In this document: one piece after another, positions 25,937-35,218 of the stretch | How positions within the stretch are numbered: position 1 is the stretch's first letter | How the letters are laid out: every line of letters starts with the position of its first letter | Source: Oscillospiraceae bacterium | GTDB lineage: Bacteria > Bacillota > Clostridia > UMGS1810 | Direction of reading: 5' to 3' | Assembly (NCBI GenBank): GCA_015068975.1 | Contig: SVJM01000016.1 | Location: forward strand, 1 to 45,943 | Length of the DNA: 45,943 nt | Position numbers and translations under genes: made by a program | Notes under the pieces: model-generated | What the model was told of the DNA's origin: nothing | Seen by the model: only the letters and a program-made list of their open reading frames with translations | Database searches by the model: none

Positions 25937-26847
25937 TAGTGTGCTCCTCCTATTATATCTGATAATTTTTCTATGTTATATTTTGCCATAACCGAAGGCA
26001 AATTGTCAACAATTGTTTTTGATGCAAATGGATCTATAAGATTTGCAGCACCCACTTCTACTGCAGTAGCACCTGCAAGCATCATTTCTATCACATCTTC
26101 TGCAGTTTCAATACCACCCATTCCTATAATCGGAATCTTTACTGCTTCATATACCTGATATACCATTCTCAATGCCACAGGCTTGATGGCAGGTCCGGAA
26201 AATCCACCCATTTTGTTATGTATAACAGGTTTTTTTGTCTTAAGGTCGATTCTCATGCCTAAAAGTGTATTTATAAGGCTGAGTCCGTCTGCTCCTGCAT
26301 CTTCACAGGCCTTTGCAATTGAAACAATATCTGTAACATTTGGCGAAAGCTTGATAAACACCGGCTTATCAGTAACTTTCTTTACTTCTTTTGTAACAAG
26401 GGCTGCCATCTCAGGAGATGTACCAAAAGCCATACCGCCTCCGTGAACATTTGGACATGAAATATTAACCTCAAACCATCCAATTTGATCTTCACCATTT
26501 AATCTCTCACAGGTGTATGCATAATCTTCTACAGAAAAGCCTGACACATTTGCCATAACAGGTTTATGGAAACATTCTTTAAGCTTAGGAAGTTCTTCAC
26601 TTATTACTTTATCAACGCCAGGATTCTGAAGACCTACAGCATTTATCATGCCACGTTCACATTCTGCGATTCTTGGTGTAGGATTTCCGAAACGGGGATC
26701 CTTTGTGGTGCCTTTGAAAGAAAATGTACCAAGGCAATTTATGTCGTACAGTTCTGCGAATTCATATCCGTATCCGAATGTACCGCTGGCAGGGATAACG
26801 GGGTTTGAAAGTTCGATTCCTGATAAAGTTACTTTTGTATCTACCAT
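25936..26847 (-). CDS. pyrD: Dihydroorotate dehydrogenase B (NAD+), catalytic subunit
   Basis: A 303-residue FMN enzyme. It oxidises dihydroorotate to orotate and passes electrons to PyrK. The catalytic cysteine in NISCPNVHGGG is the class 1B mark (class 2 has Ser). FMN contacts are in SGTFGYG near the N-terminus and IGMGGIETAED near the C-terminus. The start overlaps the pyrK end by 7 bases and follows GGAGGAG. The PyrD-PyrK pair uses NAD+ rather than quinone, suited to an anaerobe. Confidence 0.96.
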   Translation of the reverse strand: MVDTKVTLSGIELSNPVIPASGTFGYGYEFAELYDINCLGTFSFKGTTKDPRFGNPTPRIAECERGMINAVGLQNPGVDKVISEELPKLKECFHKPVMANVSGFSVEDYAYTCERLNGEDQIGWFEVNISCPNVHGGGMAFGTSPEMAALVTKEVKKVTDKPVFIKLSPNVTDIVSIAKACEDAGADGLSLINTLLGMRIDLKTKKPVIHNKMGGFSGPAIKPVALRMVYQVYEAVKIPIIGMGGIETAEDVIEMMLAGATAVEVGAANLIDPFASKTIVDNLPSVMAKYNIEKLSDIIGGAH

Positions 26848-27572
26848 ATTATCTCCTCCCTGTAAAGTACGGGACCATCTTTGCAGATTCTCTTATTACC
26901 GTATTTTGTCTTGCATGAGCAACCCATACAAGCACCAAATCCGCATCCCATTCTTTCTTCAAAGCTATACTGTCCTGATGTAGTTGCCACACTCTCTATA
27001 GCCTTAAACATAGGCATTGGACCACAGGTAAAGAAGTAAGAATATGTAAGATTTTTCATCACATCAGTAACAAATCCCTTTTCACCATATGAACCGTCAA
27101 CTGTGGTTATATATACCTTAGCGCCAAGGTTTTTAAATTCTTCTTCGTAATAAACTTCTTCTTTTGTATTAAACCCAAGTATAACAGTAACATCTGTGCC
27201 TTTATTGATAAGTTCTCTGCAAAGATTAAACATAGGCGCAATACCTGCTCCGCCACCAAGCAAAACTGCATCCTTGTCAGCTTTTGTAATATCAAATCCG
27301 TTACCAAGCCCTGAAAGAACATCAAGCATTTCACCATTTTTCATTTCTGCCATCTGTTCAGTACCTTTGCCAACCACTTTATAAATAATAGTAGTTGTTT
27401 CCTTATCATAATCGCAAACTGATATAGGTCGTCTTAAGTACTTTCCTTCAAGCTTGATATTGATAAACTGTCCGGGTTTTGTCAAAGAAGCTGTATCCCC
27501 CTTGAGAATCATCTCATAGGTATTCTTTGCAATACATTTGTTGGACAGGATTTCATACATACCCTGATACAT
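26841..27572 (-). CDS. pyrK: Dihydroorotate dehydrogenase B, electron-transfer subunit
   Basis: A 243-residue FAD and [2Fe-2S] subunit. FAD is bound by the segment RRPISVCD at about residue 51; the NAD-binding GGGAGIAPM lies at about 107-115; the C-terminal cluster is bound by the cysteines in CGFGACMGCSCKT and a later ICKDGPV. It moves electrons from PyrD to NAD+. AAGGAGAT precedes the start. It lies 22 bases after pyrC. Confidence 0.96.
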   Translation of the reverse strand: MYQGMYEILSNKCIAKNTYEMILKGDTASLTKPGQFINIKLEGKYLRRPISVCDYDKETTTIIYKVVGKGTEQMAEMKNGEMLDVLSGLGNGFDITKADKDAVLLGGGAGIAPMFNLCRELINKGTDVTVILGFNTKEEVYYEEEFKNLGAKVYITTVDGSYGEKGFVTDVMKNLTYSYFFTCGPMPMFKAIESVATTSGQYSFEERMGCGFGACMGCSCKTKYGNKRICKDGPVLYREEIIW

Positions 27573-27594
27573 AGATTTATCTCCTTAATATAAT

Positions 27595-28854
27595 TTAGTT
27601 CTTTTCATATACAATTTTGCCATCACACATGGTCATAAGACATTCACCAAATACTTTGTCTCCGATAAATGGCGAGAATTTACCCTTAGACAGCATATCC
27701 TCGGGTTTGATTTCGTATTCTGCATCCAGGTCAAACACACAAAGGTCTGCTTTTTTTGAAATCTCTATACCATAGTCAAGACCAAATCTTTCACAAGGGT
27801 TTTTGGTAAGAAGTTCAATAAGCTTTTCCAGTGTGATTATACCCGTCTTTACCATATGTGTGTACATAAGGCTGAATGCGTGCTCAATACCCACAACACC
27901 CATAAGACTCTTCTCAAGCCCTCTCGTCTTTTCTTCTTCAGAATGTGGAGCGTGATCTGTAGCAATCATATCTATAGTACCGTCTATAACACCTTCAATA
28001 AGCGCCATGCGGTCTTTCTCACTTCTTATAGGAGGATTCATCTTGAATCTTCCGTGCTCTTTTATATCCATATCATTAAGGATAAGATAATGGGGTCCTG
28101 TTTCACATGTAATATCAAGACCATCTTTTTTCGCCTTTCTAATAATATCCACGCTTTCTTTGGTGGAAATATGACAAACGTGATACTTACAGCCTGTTTT
28201 CTTAATAAGCTCTGTATCTCTTTTTATAGGTCCCCATTCACTCTCACTGCATATCCCCTTATGCCCGTTAAGTCTTGCATACTCGCCGTCGTGAATATAT
28301 CCCGAAAAAAGAAGAGTGTTATCTTCACAGTGAGCAACTATCGGAAGATTAAGTGATTTAGCCTTATTCATGGCATCAATCATCATATCCTTACTCTGTA
28401 CTCCCCTTCCGTCATCGGAAAAGCCCTTAACAAAAGGTGCCATATCATCCATATCAGAAAGCTCTTCGCCCATTTCGCCTTTTGTAATAGAACCATAAGG
28501 ATATACATTTATCACAGCATCTCTTTTTATAATATCAAGCTGTTTATTAAGATTTTCAAGACTATCAGGAACAGGGTTTAAGTTTGGCATAGAGAATACA
28601 TTTGTGTATCCGCCATGGGCAGATGCCATAGTGCCTGTCTTTATAGTTTCTTTATAATCAAAGCCCGGTTCTCTTAAATGTACGTGTACATCGGTAAACC
28701 CGGGAAAGATATATTTATTTTCAAAATCGAATTCCTGTGCATCTGCAAATCCAGTCTTGTCAAAAGAAATAATCACGCCGTCTTTTACCACGATATCCTT
28801 CTTTTCAAAAGATTTACCATTATACACATTTGCACCTTTAAGTATATATGTCAT
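27595..28854 (-). CDS. pyrC: Dihydroorotase
   Basis: A 419-residue class I (metal) dihydroorotase. It closes carbamoyl aspartate to dihydroorotate. Metal ligands are HVHLREPG (first HxH pair), VAHCEDN, YHVCHIST and ATDHAPH. The open frame runs further upstream; TTAGGAG and family length place the start at 28854, with another ATG two codons earlier. It is the first gene of the operon, directly after a near-perfect sigma-A promoter. Confidence 0.95.
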   Translation of the reverse strand: MTYILKGANVYNGKSFEKKDIVVKDGVIISFDKTGFADAQEFDFENKYIFPGFTDVHVHLREPGFDYKETIKTGTMASAHGGYTNVFSMPNLNPVPDSLENLNKQLDIIKRDAVINVYPYGSITKGEMGEELSDMDDMAPFVKGFSDDGRGVQSKDMMIDAMNKAKSLNLPIVAHCEDNTLLFSGYIHDGEYARLNGHKGICSESEWGPIKRDTELIKKTGCKYHVCHISTKESVDIIRKAKKDGLDITCETGPHYLILNDMDIKEHGRFKMNPPIRSEKDRMALIEGVIDGTIDMIATDHAPHSEEEKTRGLEKSLMGVVGIEHAFSLMYTHMVKTGIITLEKLIELLTKNPCERFGLDYGIEISKKADLCVFDLDAEYEIKPEDMLSKGKFSPFIGDKVFGECLMTMCDGKIVYEKN

Positions 28855-28876
28855 AATCATCTCTCCTAAATATGAA

Positions 28877-28905
28877 ATTATACCAAAATTTCCCTTATTT
28901 GTCAA
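28877..28905 (-). promoter_or_regulatory. Sigma-A promoter of the pyr operon
   Basis: Minus strand TTGACA (28900-28905), exactly 17 bases, TATAAT (28877-28882). Both hexamers are perfect consensus. Transcription would start near 28870, only about 16 bases before pyrC, so there is no room for a PyrR-type attenuator in this leader. Confidence 0.85.
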
Positions 28906-28948
28906 CAGAATAGGATCAGTAAACGATTTAGATTCCACTATTTAATAA

Positions 28949-29293
28949 TTACCCATTCTTTTTAGCAGTTGTAATTGATGCGATAAGTTTTCTTCTCAAT
29001 GTGCCACTTTTATTATTCAATTCACTATATACATTTTCTTGCAATGCATTAACTTTATATAAAATTTCCAGCCAATATTCAGTTTCGTAACATTCCTTCA
29101 ATGCTATTTCTAATTTATGAATAAAGTCTGCCCTGCTTTGTGCATATTTTGCCTCGTGTGAATTTGCACCTATTGAAGAACACGACCGCAGTAACTGGTT
29201 AACAAATACAGATCTGCCTTTTATATTATCACATATTGCAGTTATCTCAACAGTAAGTTCTACTGCCAATTCCTTTATTGTTTTATCATTCAT
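28949..29293 (-). CDS. Four-helix-bundle protein (S23 / 23S intervening-sequence family)
   Basis: A 114-residue protein. The pattern LLRSCSSIGANSHEA, then RADFIHKLEIALKECYETEYWLEILY, is the signature of the four-helix-bundle family first found in 23S rRNA intervening sequences (S23/IVP), also related to Avd of diversity-generating retroelements. Family members are small, basic, nucleic-acid-associated bundles of unclear role. No rRNA is nearby. RBS AGAAGGAAG precedes the start. Its 5' side touches a hairpin array within 18 bases, and its 3' side lies just before the pyr promoter. The close link to the array suggests the gene and array form one element (inference). Confidence 0.85.
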   Translation of the reverse strand: MNDKTIKELAVELTVEITAICDNIKGRSVFVNQLLRSCSSIGANSHEAKYAQSRADFIHKLEIALKECYETEYWLEILYKVNALQENVYSELNNKSGTLRRKLIASITTAKKNG

Positions 29294-29310
29294 TGTTTAT
29301 TCTTCCTTCT

Positions 29311-29514
29311 GCGATATACTCGCCATGCTCGTGCGATATATTTGTTGCCAAATGCGATATAACCTCATTTCGTTCGGTTGCGATATGCTATAAATTCCAT
29401 ATCTCGTGCCGCAGGCACATATCGTATCCGTCAGGATATATCGCACCACAAGGTATATCGCAAATGACCTTAGGAATTTATATCGCTGAATTCAACTTCG
29501 TTGAATTCATTATA
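29311..29514. repeat. Hairpin array C (linker GCGATAT / ATATCGC)
   Basis: Left linkers GCGATAT are at 29311, 29333, 29354 and 29380. Right linkers are at 29419 (ATATCGT), 29438, 29455 and 29480 (ATATCGC). Hairpins include ATTTG-TTGC-CAAAT, GTGCC-GCA-GGCAC and TATCC-GTCA-GGATA; several others are decayed. The terminal hairpin (29487-29509) has a 10-bp stem and TTC loop, followed by TTATA, as in arrays A and B. The array lies between the S23-like gene and the 3' end of the next gene, whose last 14 codons it supplies. Confidence 0.85.
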
Positions 29515-30597
29515 GGATATTATATCAAGAGTTGCCAGATCATAATCCATAAGATAAGCAATCATCTGAACAGGTATATATAATTCGTCCTTATATACCA
29601 TAAGATATGCATTATAAACCTTGCCGCCATACTGAGTATATATTGATCTCATAAGACCGTTAATATTGATCTGTGAAATATGCGAAAGATATGCAACTTC
29701 TATTTTTCCTTTTGTATTCGGCCATTGACCAAGCTCATACTTTGTGGTTTTTGGTACAACAGAAAGCTCTTTTGTATTGTCAAAAAAGAAATCAAAGCTG
29801 TACACATATCTGTCAGATCTGGATATCATGCCCTGTGCTGTTGCATCCTCTGTTGTAAAGATTTCTTCGTGCATTGTCCATTTGCCGCCAAGTATATCAG
29901 CGAAATCACTGAACTTTATATACTGACTTCCCATACCGTCAGTTACAACCTTAAGAGGTTTATCGATTATTTCTTCTTTGTAGTTATTTTTGTCTTTAAT
30001 AAGCATAACATTTGCCATACACTCTATGGCGAAATTGATATAGGAATCAAATTTGTAGATGGTTTTTATTTCACCAAGTTCGGTACTATATTTATAAAAA
30101 TCCATAGGCTTGTCTATGAGAAGCTCTCGTTTTGATTCATCCCATACAACACTGTAGCCAAAATCCGCCATTTCTTCTGCAAGAATAACAGTTCTGCCAC
30201 CTATATTATAGCTTGTGATCTCTTTACCATTAAGAGAAGTAACAATATCTGTTGTATAATAATTTGCCACAATCTCCCCAACAGATGAGCTTATCTTGTC
30301 CACAAGTTCTCCGCTTGCTGCCTGACCTGAAGCAAATCTTCCGCCTTTGTCGTCTACGGTTAGCTTTCTCTCATCGGCATACCAGTACACGTCAAAGCCG
30401 TAATACCAGTTAAGGATCTCTGCATCTATACAGGTCTTACCACCTATATTGTAGGATGTAACAGGGCAATCGTAGATATATGTGACTATATCTGTACCGT
30501 ATACATTGCCAGCCACTTCTCCCAAGGCAAGAGGAGAATATGTCATAAGAGTAAATACAAGTGTCATTGTAAGAATAACTGACAAAACCTTTTTCAT
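29470..30597 (-). CDS. Secreted protein with stalk-like repeats
   Basis: A 375-residue exported protein with a signal peptide ending near LALGEVAG. Two repeats follow (SYNIGGKTCIDAEIL... and SYNIGGRTVILAEEM..., about residues 45-85 and 125-165), each ending in a WYADERKL / WDESKRELL strand. These resemble copper-amine-oxidase-N stalk repeats. The rest has no recognised domain. GAGGTG precedes the start. It lies 19 bases after trkH on the same strand. Its last residues (EFNEVEFSDINS) are encoded inside hairpin array C, so the native C-terminus was probably lost or extended by that insertion. Confidence 0.6.
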   Translation of the reverse strand: MKKVLSVILTMTLVFTLMTYSPLALGEVAGNVYGTDIVTYIYDCPVTSYNIGGKTCIDAEILNWYYGFDVYWYADERKLTVDDKGGRFASGQAASGELVDKISSSVGEIVANYYTTDIVTSLNGKEITSYNIGGRTVILAEEMADFGYSVVWDESKRELLIDKPMDFYKYSTELGEIKTIYKFDSYINFAIECMANVMLIKDKNNYKEEIIDKPLKVVTDGMGSQYIKFSDFADILGGKWTMHEEIFTTEDATAQGMISRSDRYVYSFDFFFDNTKELSVVPKTTKYELGQWPNTKGKIEVAYLSHISQININGLMRSIYTQYGGKVYNAYLMVYKDELYIPVQMIAYLMDYDLATLDIISYNEFNEVEFSDINS

Positions 30598-30616
30598 AAA
30601 GTCACCTCATAAGATA

Positions 30617-32050
30617 TTATTTTTTCCAGCTGATAGGCGAAAACAGTGTAAGAAGAGGGAATATCTCCAATCTTCCAAGAAGCATATTTAAGCTTAAAAC
30701 AACCTTGGAAAAGGATGAATATACACTGAAGTTTGCAGTAGGTCCTACCATATCAAGACCAGGTCCTACATTGTTGATAGTTGCGGCAACTGCTGTAAAG
30801 TTTGTGGTAAAGCTCAGGTTGTCAATACTAATTATAAGAAGAGATATAAAGAAAATCACAAAATAGCTTACCATAAACACATTGGTGGCTCTGATAGTCT
30901 CATGTGCCACTAATCGCCCGTTCATTGTAATTTTGTGTGTTGCTCTGGGATGTACTGCTATCTTCACTTCTTTTACGATACTCTTTACGAGAATTATAAT
31001 TCGTGATACCTTCATTCCACCGCCTGTACTTCCTGCACAAGCACCGATAAACATAAGAATAACAAGTATTGTCTTAGAAAACTCAGGCCACAGATTAAAG
31101 TCAACAGAGGAAAAACCCGTAGTGGTAATAATTGAGCTTACCTGAAATGCACTATGCTTAATCGCTTCACCAACAGTGGAATACAATGACAGGCAATTGG
31201 AAGTGATAAGGATTACTGATACTGTAATTATAGCAAGGTATGTCCTTACTTCACTTGAACGTATTGCATCCTTAAACTTTCTCAAAAGAATAAGGTAATA
31301 TACAGAAAAGTCAATGCCAAAAAGTATCATGAAAACAGTACATACTATCTGTACATAGGATGAATAATCTGCAATGCTAGAATTAACTATACCGAATCCT
31401 CCTGTACCTGCTGTACCAAATGTGAGAGTAAGTGCCTCAAACACAGACATACCGCCAAAAAGAAGAAGAATCACCTGAGTCAGCGTCAATCCTATGTATA
31501 TCACATAAAGAAGCTTTGCAGAGGATTTCACCTTTGGAACAAGCTTTGAAACAGATGGGCCCGGGCTTTCTGCCTTAAGAAGGTACATATTGTTTCCTCC
31601 TGACAAAGGAAGAAGTGCAACAAGAAACACAAGTACACCCATACCGCCTATCCAATGAGTAAAGCTTCTCCAGAAAAGTACGGACTTAGGTACTACGCTT
31701 AAATCCGATATAACTGATGCACCTGTAGTAGTAAAACCCGAGACAGTTTCAAAAAATGCCCCAAAAAAGTCAGGGATGATTCCTGAAATCATAAATGGAA
31801 CAGAGCCAAAAATACTAATGGCAATCCAACTTAATGCAACAATAATAAATCCTTCTTTTGCATACATAGTTTTGTTTTTTGGTGTTTTAAGTGTAAGGGG
31901 CACACCAAACAGAATGCATAATATGATTGAAATCAAGAATACCGTTACATCTTCTTTGTATACAATCGCACATATAAGAGGCAAGACCATACACAGTGCC
32001 TCAATATTCATTACCCATCCGAGGGTATTGAAAATAATCTTGTAATTCAT
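30617..32050 (-). CDS. trkH: Potassium uptake protein, TrkH/KtrB type
   Basis: A 477-residue membrane protein. The four K+-selectivity loops of the Trk/Ktr family are visible: SGFTTTGAS, FGTAGTGGFG, TTTGFSSVDF and NNVGPGLDM, each following a membrane segment. It passes K+ through a pore controlled by the cytosolic RCK protein encoded by trkA. GAGGT precedes the start and overlaps the trkA stop, a 4-base gap, so the two are translated together. Function: potassium and turgor control. Confidence 0.93.
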   Translation of the reverse strand: MNYKIIFNTLGWVMNIEALCMVLPLICAIVYKEDVTVFLISIILCILFGVPLTLKTPKNKTMYAKEGFIIVALSWIAISIFGSVPFMISGIIPDFFGAFFETVSGFTTTGASVISDLSVVPKSVLFWRSFTHWIGGMGVLVFLVALLPLSGGNNMYLLKAESPGPSVSKLVPKVKSSAKLLYVIYIGLTLTQVILLLFGGMSVFEALTLTFGTAGTGGFGIVNSSIADYSSYVQIVCTVFMILFGIDFSVYYLILLRKFKDAIRSSEVRTYLAIITVSVILITSNCLSLYSTVGEAIKHSAFQVSSIITTTGFSSVDFNLWPEFSKTILVILMFIGACAGSTGGGMKVSRIIILVKSIVKEVKIAVHPRATHKITMNGRLVAHETIRATNVFMVSYFVIFFISLLIISIDNLSFTTNFTAVAATINNVGPGLDMVGPTANFSVYSSFSKVVLSLNMLLGRLEIFPLLTLFSPISWKK

Positions 32051-32054
32051 AATG

Positions 32055-33413
32055 CTACCTCAATATATCACTTATATCGTTATACCCTTTGTTAGTAGTG
32101 ACAACGATAACGCTGTCCCCTTTCATAATCACATCTTTACCACCGGGAGTGATTATCTCACCCGGTCTGGCAATACATGCTATAAGAACATTAGGATTGA
32201 GAGAAAGGCTTTCTATAGTCTTCCCTTCCACAGGAGAATTGTCCTTTATATGAAACTCCAGTGCTTCAGCCTTACCGTCAAGAATAAGATGCATTGTTTC
32301 AATATTTGAGCCGTAAGAATTATTCATCGCTCTTACAAATCTTACAATATACTCTGCGGTAATAATCTCAGGATTAATAACAGCATCAAGATCAAGTCTT
32401 GATATAACACTTTCGTATGCTGTTCTGTTAATTCGGGTAATTGTTTTTCCTTTTGTTTTGCTCATTGCAAAAAGTGACAAAAGCACATTTTCCTCATCAG
32501 ATTCTGTAAGAGAAACAAAAGATTCACAATATTCAATACCTTCCTCAAGAAGAATCTCGTTATCTGTGCCGTCACCATGAAGAATAGTTGCTTTTGGGAG
32601 AAGTTCGGAAAGCTCATCGCATCTATCCGCTTTTTCTTCGATTATCTTAACACTGATACCATCTCGCATAAGAATCTTTGCAAGATAGTACGCAGTCTCG
32701 CCACCGCCCACAATGAGAGTATCTTTGACACGATTTGTTTTGATGCCGATTTTTTTGAAAAACTCCGACACATTTGACGGAGACCCCACTACGCTTAAAA
32801 GATCCCCTTCTTCTATCACAAAATTACCACCGGGGATAAATGTAGCTTCTTTTCTCTCTGCACCGCAAACAAGCACATCACAGTTGAGCATTGCTCTCAT
32901 ATCAGCAATCTTCATATTGCACAGTACACTGTCACAAGCTACACGGAATTTGAGCACTTCTACTCTTCCCTTTGCAAAGGTGTCTATCTGTATAGCTGTA
33001 GGAAAACGTAGAAGTCTTGCCATTTCTGTGGCAGCAGTCTGCTCAGGGTTAATGATAAGAGCAAGACCAAGGTCTTCTTTGAATATATGGATTTGCTTGG
33101 AATACTCAGGATTTCTTACTCTTGCAATAGTCTGACAATCCCCAAGCTTCTTTGCAATAAAGCATGTGAGAAGGTTAAGCTCATCGGAATCTGCAACTGC
33201 AATAAGAAGATCAGCCTGCTTAATGCCTGCCTCAAGAAGAATGTCCATCCTTGGACCGCTTCCCACAACACCCATTATGTCAAATCTGTTCACTATATCC
33301 TGAACAATCTTACTCTTTATATCAACTACGGTTATATCATGTTCATTTTCGCTGCTTAAATGTTCTACTATTTTGTATCCTGTATTTCCGCAGCCAACAA
33401 CAATAATTTTCAT
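32055..33413 (-). CDS. trkA: Trk system potassium uptake regulatory subunit TrkA
   Basis: A 452-residue cytosolic protein with two RCK_N/RCK_C units. NAD-binding motifs are VVGCGNTGYKI at the N-terminus and LIVGGGETAYYLA at about residue 232. Each Rossmann fold is followed by a TrkA_C domain. It binds nucleotides and gates TrkH. AAAGGGG precedes the start. It leads trkH and is preceded by its own promoter. Confidence 0.94.
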   Translation of the reverse strand: MKIIVVGCGNTGYKIVEHLSSENEHDITVVDIKSKIVQDIVNRFDIMGVVGSGPRMDILLEAGIKQADLLIAVADSDELNLLTCFIAKKLGDCQTIARVRNPEYSKQIHIFKEDLGLALIINPEQTAATEMARLLRFPTAIQIDTFAKGRVEVLKFRVACDSVLCNMKIADMRAMLNCDVLVCGAERKEATFIPGGNFVIEEGDLLSVVGSPSNVSEFFKKIGIKTNRVKDTLIVGGGETAYYLAKILMRDGISVKIIEEKADRCDELSELLPKATILHGDGTDNEILLEEGIEYCESFVSLTESDEENVLLSLFAMSKTKGKTITRINRTAYESVISRLDLDAVINPEIITAEYIVRFVRAMNNSYGSNIETMHLILDGKAEALEFHIKDNSPVEGKTIESLSLNPNVLIACIARPGEIITPGGKDVIMKGDSVIVVTTNKGYNDISDILR

Positions 33414-33451
33414 GAAATTCCCCTTTCTTTCCTAACGCATTATGCAGCTAA

Positions 33452-33481
33452 ATTATACCAGAATATATAATTATCAGTCAA
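33452..33481 (-). promoter_or_regulatory. Sigma-A-like promoter of trkA-trkH
   Basis: Minus strand TTGACT (33476-33481), 18-bp spacer, extended -10 TGGTATAAT with TATAAT at 33452-33457, about 40 bases before trkA. Confidence 0.7.
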
Positions 33482-33503
33482 TATGATTAAAGTTAAATTT
33501 AGA

Positions 33504-35162
33504 TTAAATCATAAAGTCTTCTGTAATATCTATACATTCTCCTGTCTTTGGTCTGAATATATATGCCTTATCTCCGATCTGTTCAATTGTAAGAAATTTG
33601 AATATTTTTTTTGCAGGTACATTGAAAAATTCAGGATAGTATTTTTGCATCATCGAATCATCCTTGAAGAAATCATAGCACTTCTGCAAAAACTCATCAT
33701 CAGTATGAAGCCTTGGTTTGATTTTTGCATTTTTGTTTATAAATCTGTCTTTTACTATGTTTTCCATAGCAGTTTTGTCAGATTTGAATATTTCTGAAAT
33801 AATATCAAATAATGAATCAACAGAATGTGATACATCATATAAGTAATTTGTCTCAAAATATCTATGTATCCTGTCAAATATGCCGAAATAATCATCTGTA
33901 AGAGAAAACAAATGCTCAAAAGTATGCTTAAATCCGCCACTGTTGTAATACAAATCCAGAATATGCTCAATATCCTTTAAATAGGATATATCATCGTATG
34001 ACATAAAGTCATTGCTTATAACTTCATAAGGTGCATGGGATTTAAACACATATCCGTATTTATCCTTCTCGTTACGTATTCTTGAGCCTTTGAGAAGCTT
34101 AAGGAATCCTAACTGAAGCATATGTGGCTTAAGTGAAATAACATCATTAAATGAATTCTTAAAACTGTCAATATCCTCATAAGGAAGCCCTGCAATAAGA
34201 TCTAGATGGATATGGATATTTCCCCATTCAAGAATGGGAATAATTCGTTTTTTTAAGCTCAAAAAGTCTATCTTTCTGCCTATTGCTTCAATTGTACGGG
34301 GATTGGTGGTCTGTACACCGATTTCAAACTGAACAGCATCCTTTGGCATATCTTTTAGAATATTGAGTGTCTTATCATCTATAAGATCTCCTGCCAACTC
34401 AAAATGAAACCTTGTATCTGAAGGATTGTCCGAAATAAACTTAAAAATCTCATCTGCTCTTCTTCTGTCAGCATTAAAGGTTCTGTCAACAAACTTAACA
34501 AGACTCACACCTTTATCCATAAAGAATTTAAGTTCTTTTTTTACCCTATCCACATCAAGAAATGTGACCTTGTTATCTCTGCCTGATAAACAATAGCTGC
34601 AGTTATAAGGACATCCTCTGGATGATTCATAATATATAATCTTCCCCTTAAGCTCGGCTATTGTGTCATCATAGACGAACTCATATTGATTTATATCATA
34701 AAAAGGTGCAGTTTTTGTGAAAAGAATCTCATCATCAAATCTGTACCACAGAGACTCTACCTGACATATATCTGATATATCCCCTTCAAGATAAGACAAA
34801 AGCTTCTTAAAGGGTACTTCCCCTTCTCCCTGTATAATATAATCAATATATGGGTGCTTTTTCATTATATCAGGTGCATCGAAGCTTACTTCAAGTCCTC
34901 CCAATATTATGATAAGGTCGGGGTTGATTTTTTTAAGTGCATCACATATGATAAGGGTCTTTTCTACATTCCATATATAACAAGAAAACGCTATAATATC
35001 AGCCCTCACCTTATGAATGTGGCTGATTACAGCGTCTGTATTATCATTGATTGTATATTCTCTCACCAACACATCATAGCCCTTGGCGAAATTCTTAAGG
35101 CATTTCAGTGAAAGGGCGTGATGGATATATTTAGAATTAAGGGTTGTGAGTAAAGTCCTCAT
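33504..35162 (-). CDS. B12-binding-domain radical SAM protein (DUF4080)
   Basis: A 552-residue protein. An N-terminal Rossmann-like cobalamin-binding domain (about 1-135) is followed by a radical-SAM core with the CxxxCxxC cluster motif in RGCPYNCSYCLSG at about residue 190. The C-terminal region fits DUF4080. It would cleave SAM to start radical chemistry; the substrate is unknown. The conserved His of a typical base-off B12 site is not evident, so B12 use is uncertain. GGAGG precedes the start. It is the last gene after ytxC. Confidence 0.88.
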   Translation of the reverse strand: MRTLLTTLNSKYIHHALSLKCLKNFAKGYDVLVREYTINDNTDAVISHIHKVRADIIAFSCYIWNVEKTLIICDALKKINPDLIIILGGLEVSFDAPDIMKKHPYIDYIIQGEGEVPFKKLLSYLEGDISDICQVESLWYRFDDEILFTKTAPFYDINQYEFVYDDTIAELKGKIIYYESSRGCPYNCSYCLSGRDNKVTFLDVDRVKKELKFFMDKGVSLVKFVDRTFNADRRRADEIFKFISDNPSDTRFHFELAGDLIDDKTLNILKDMPKDAVQFEIGVQTTNPRTIEAIGRKIDFLSLKKRIIPILEWGNIHIHLDLIAGLPYEDIDSFKNSFNDVISLKPHMLQLGFLKLLKGSRIRNEKDKYGYVFKSHAPYEVISNDFMSYDDISYLKDIEHILDLYYNSGGFKHTFEHLFSLTDDYFGIFDRIHRYFETNYLYDVSHSVDSLFDIISEIFKSDKTAMENIVKDRFINKNAKIKPRLHTDDEFLQKCYDFFKDDSMMQKYYPEFFNVPAKKIFKFLTIEQIGDKAYIFRPKTGECIDITEDFMI

Positions 35163-35189
35163 TTTTTCCTCCGAAGTATAATTTAAGAT

Positions 35190-35218
35190 ATTTTACCACA
35201 TAATATACATTTTGTCAT
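35190..35218 (-). promoter_or_regulatory. Possible sigma-A promoter of the radical SAM gene
   Basis: Minus strand ATGACA (35213-35218), 17-bp spacer, TAAAAT (35190-35195) with an upstream TGG. It overlaps the ytxC stop, so the radical SAM gene may have its own start as well as read-through. Confidence 0.4.

Noticed and set aside
28949-29293. An rRNA intervening sequence at the S23-like gene
   Set aside because: No 23S rRNA sequence is near; only the protein family is shared.
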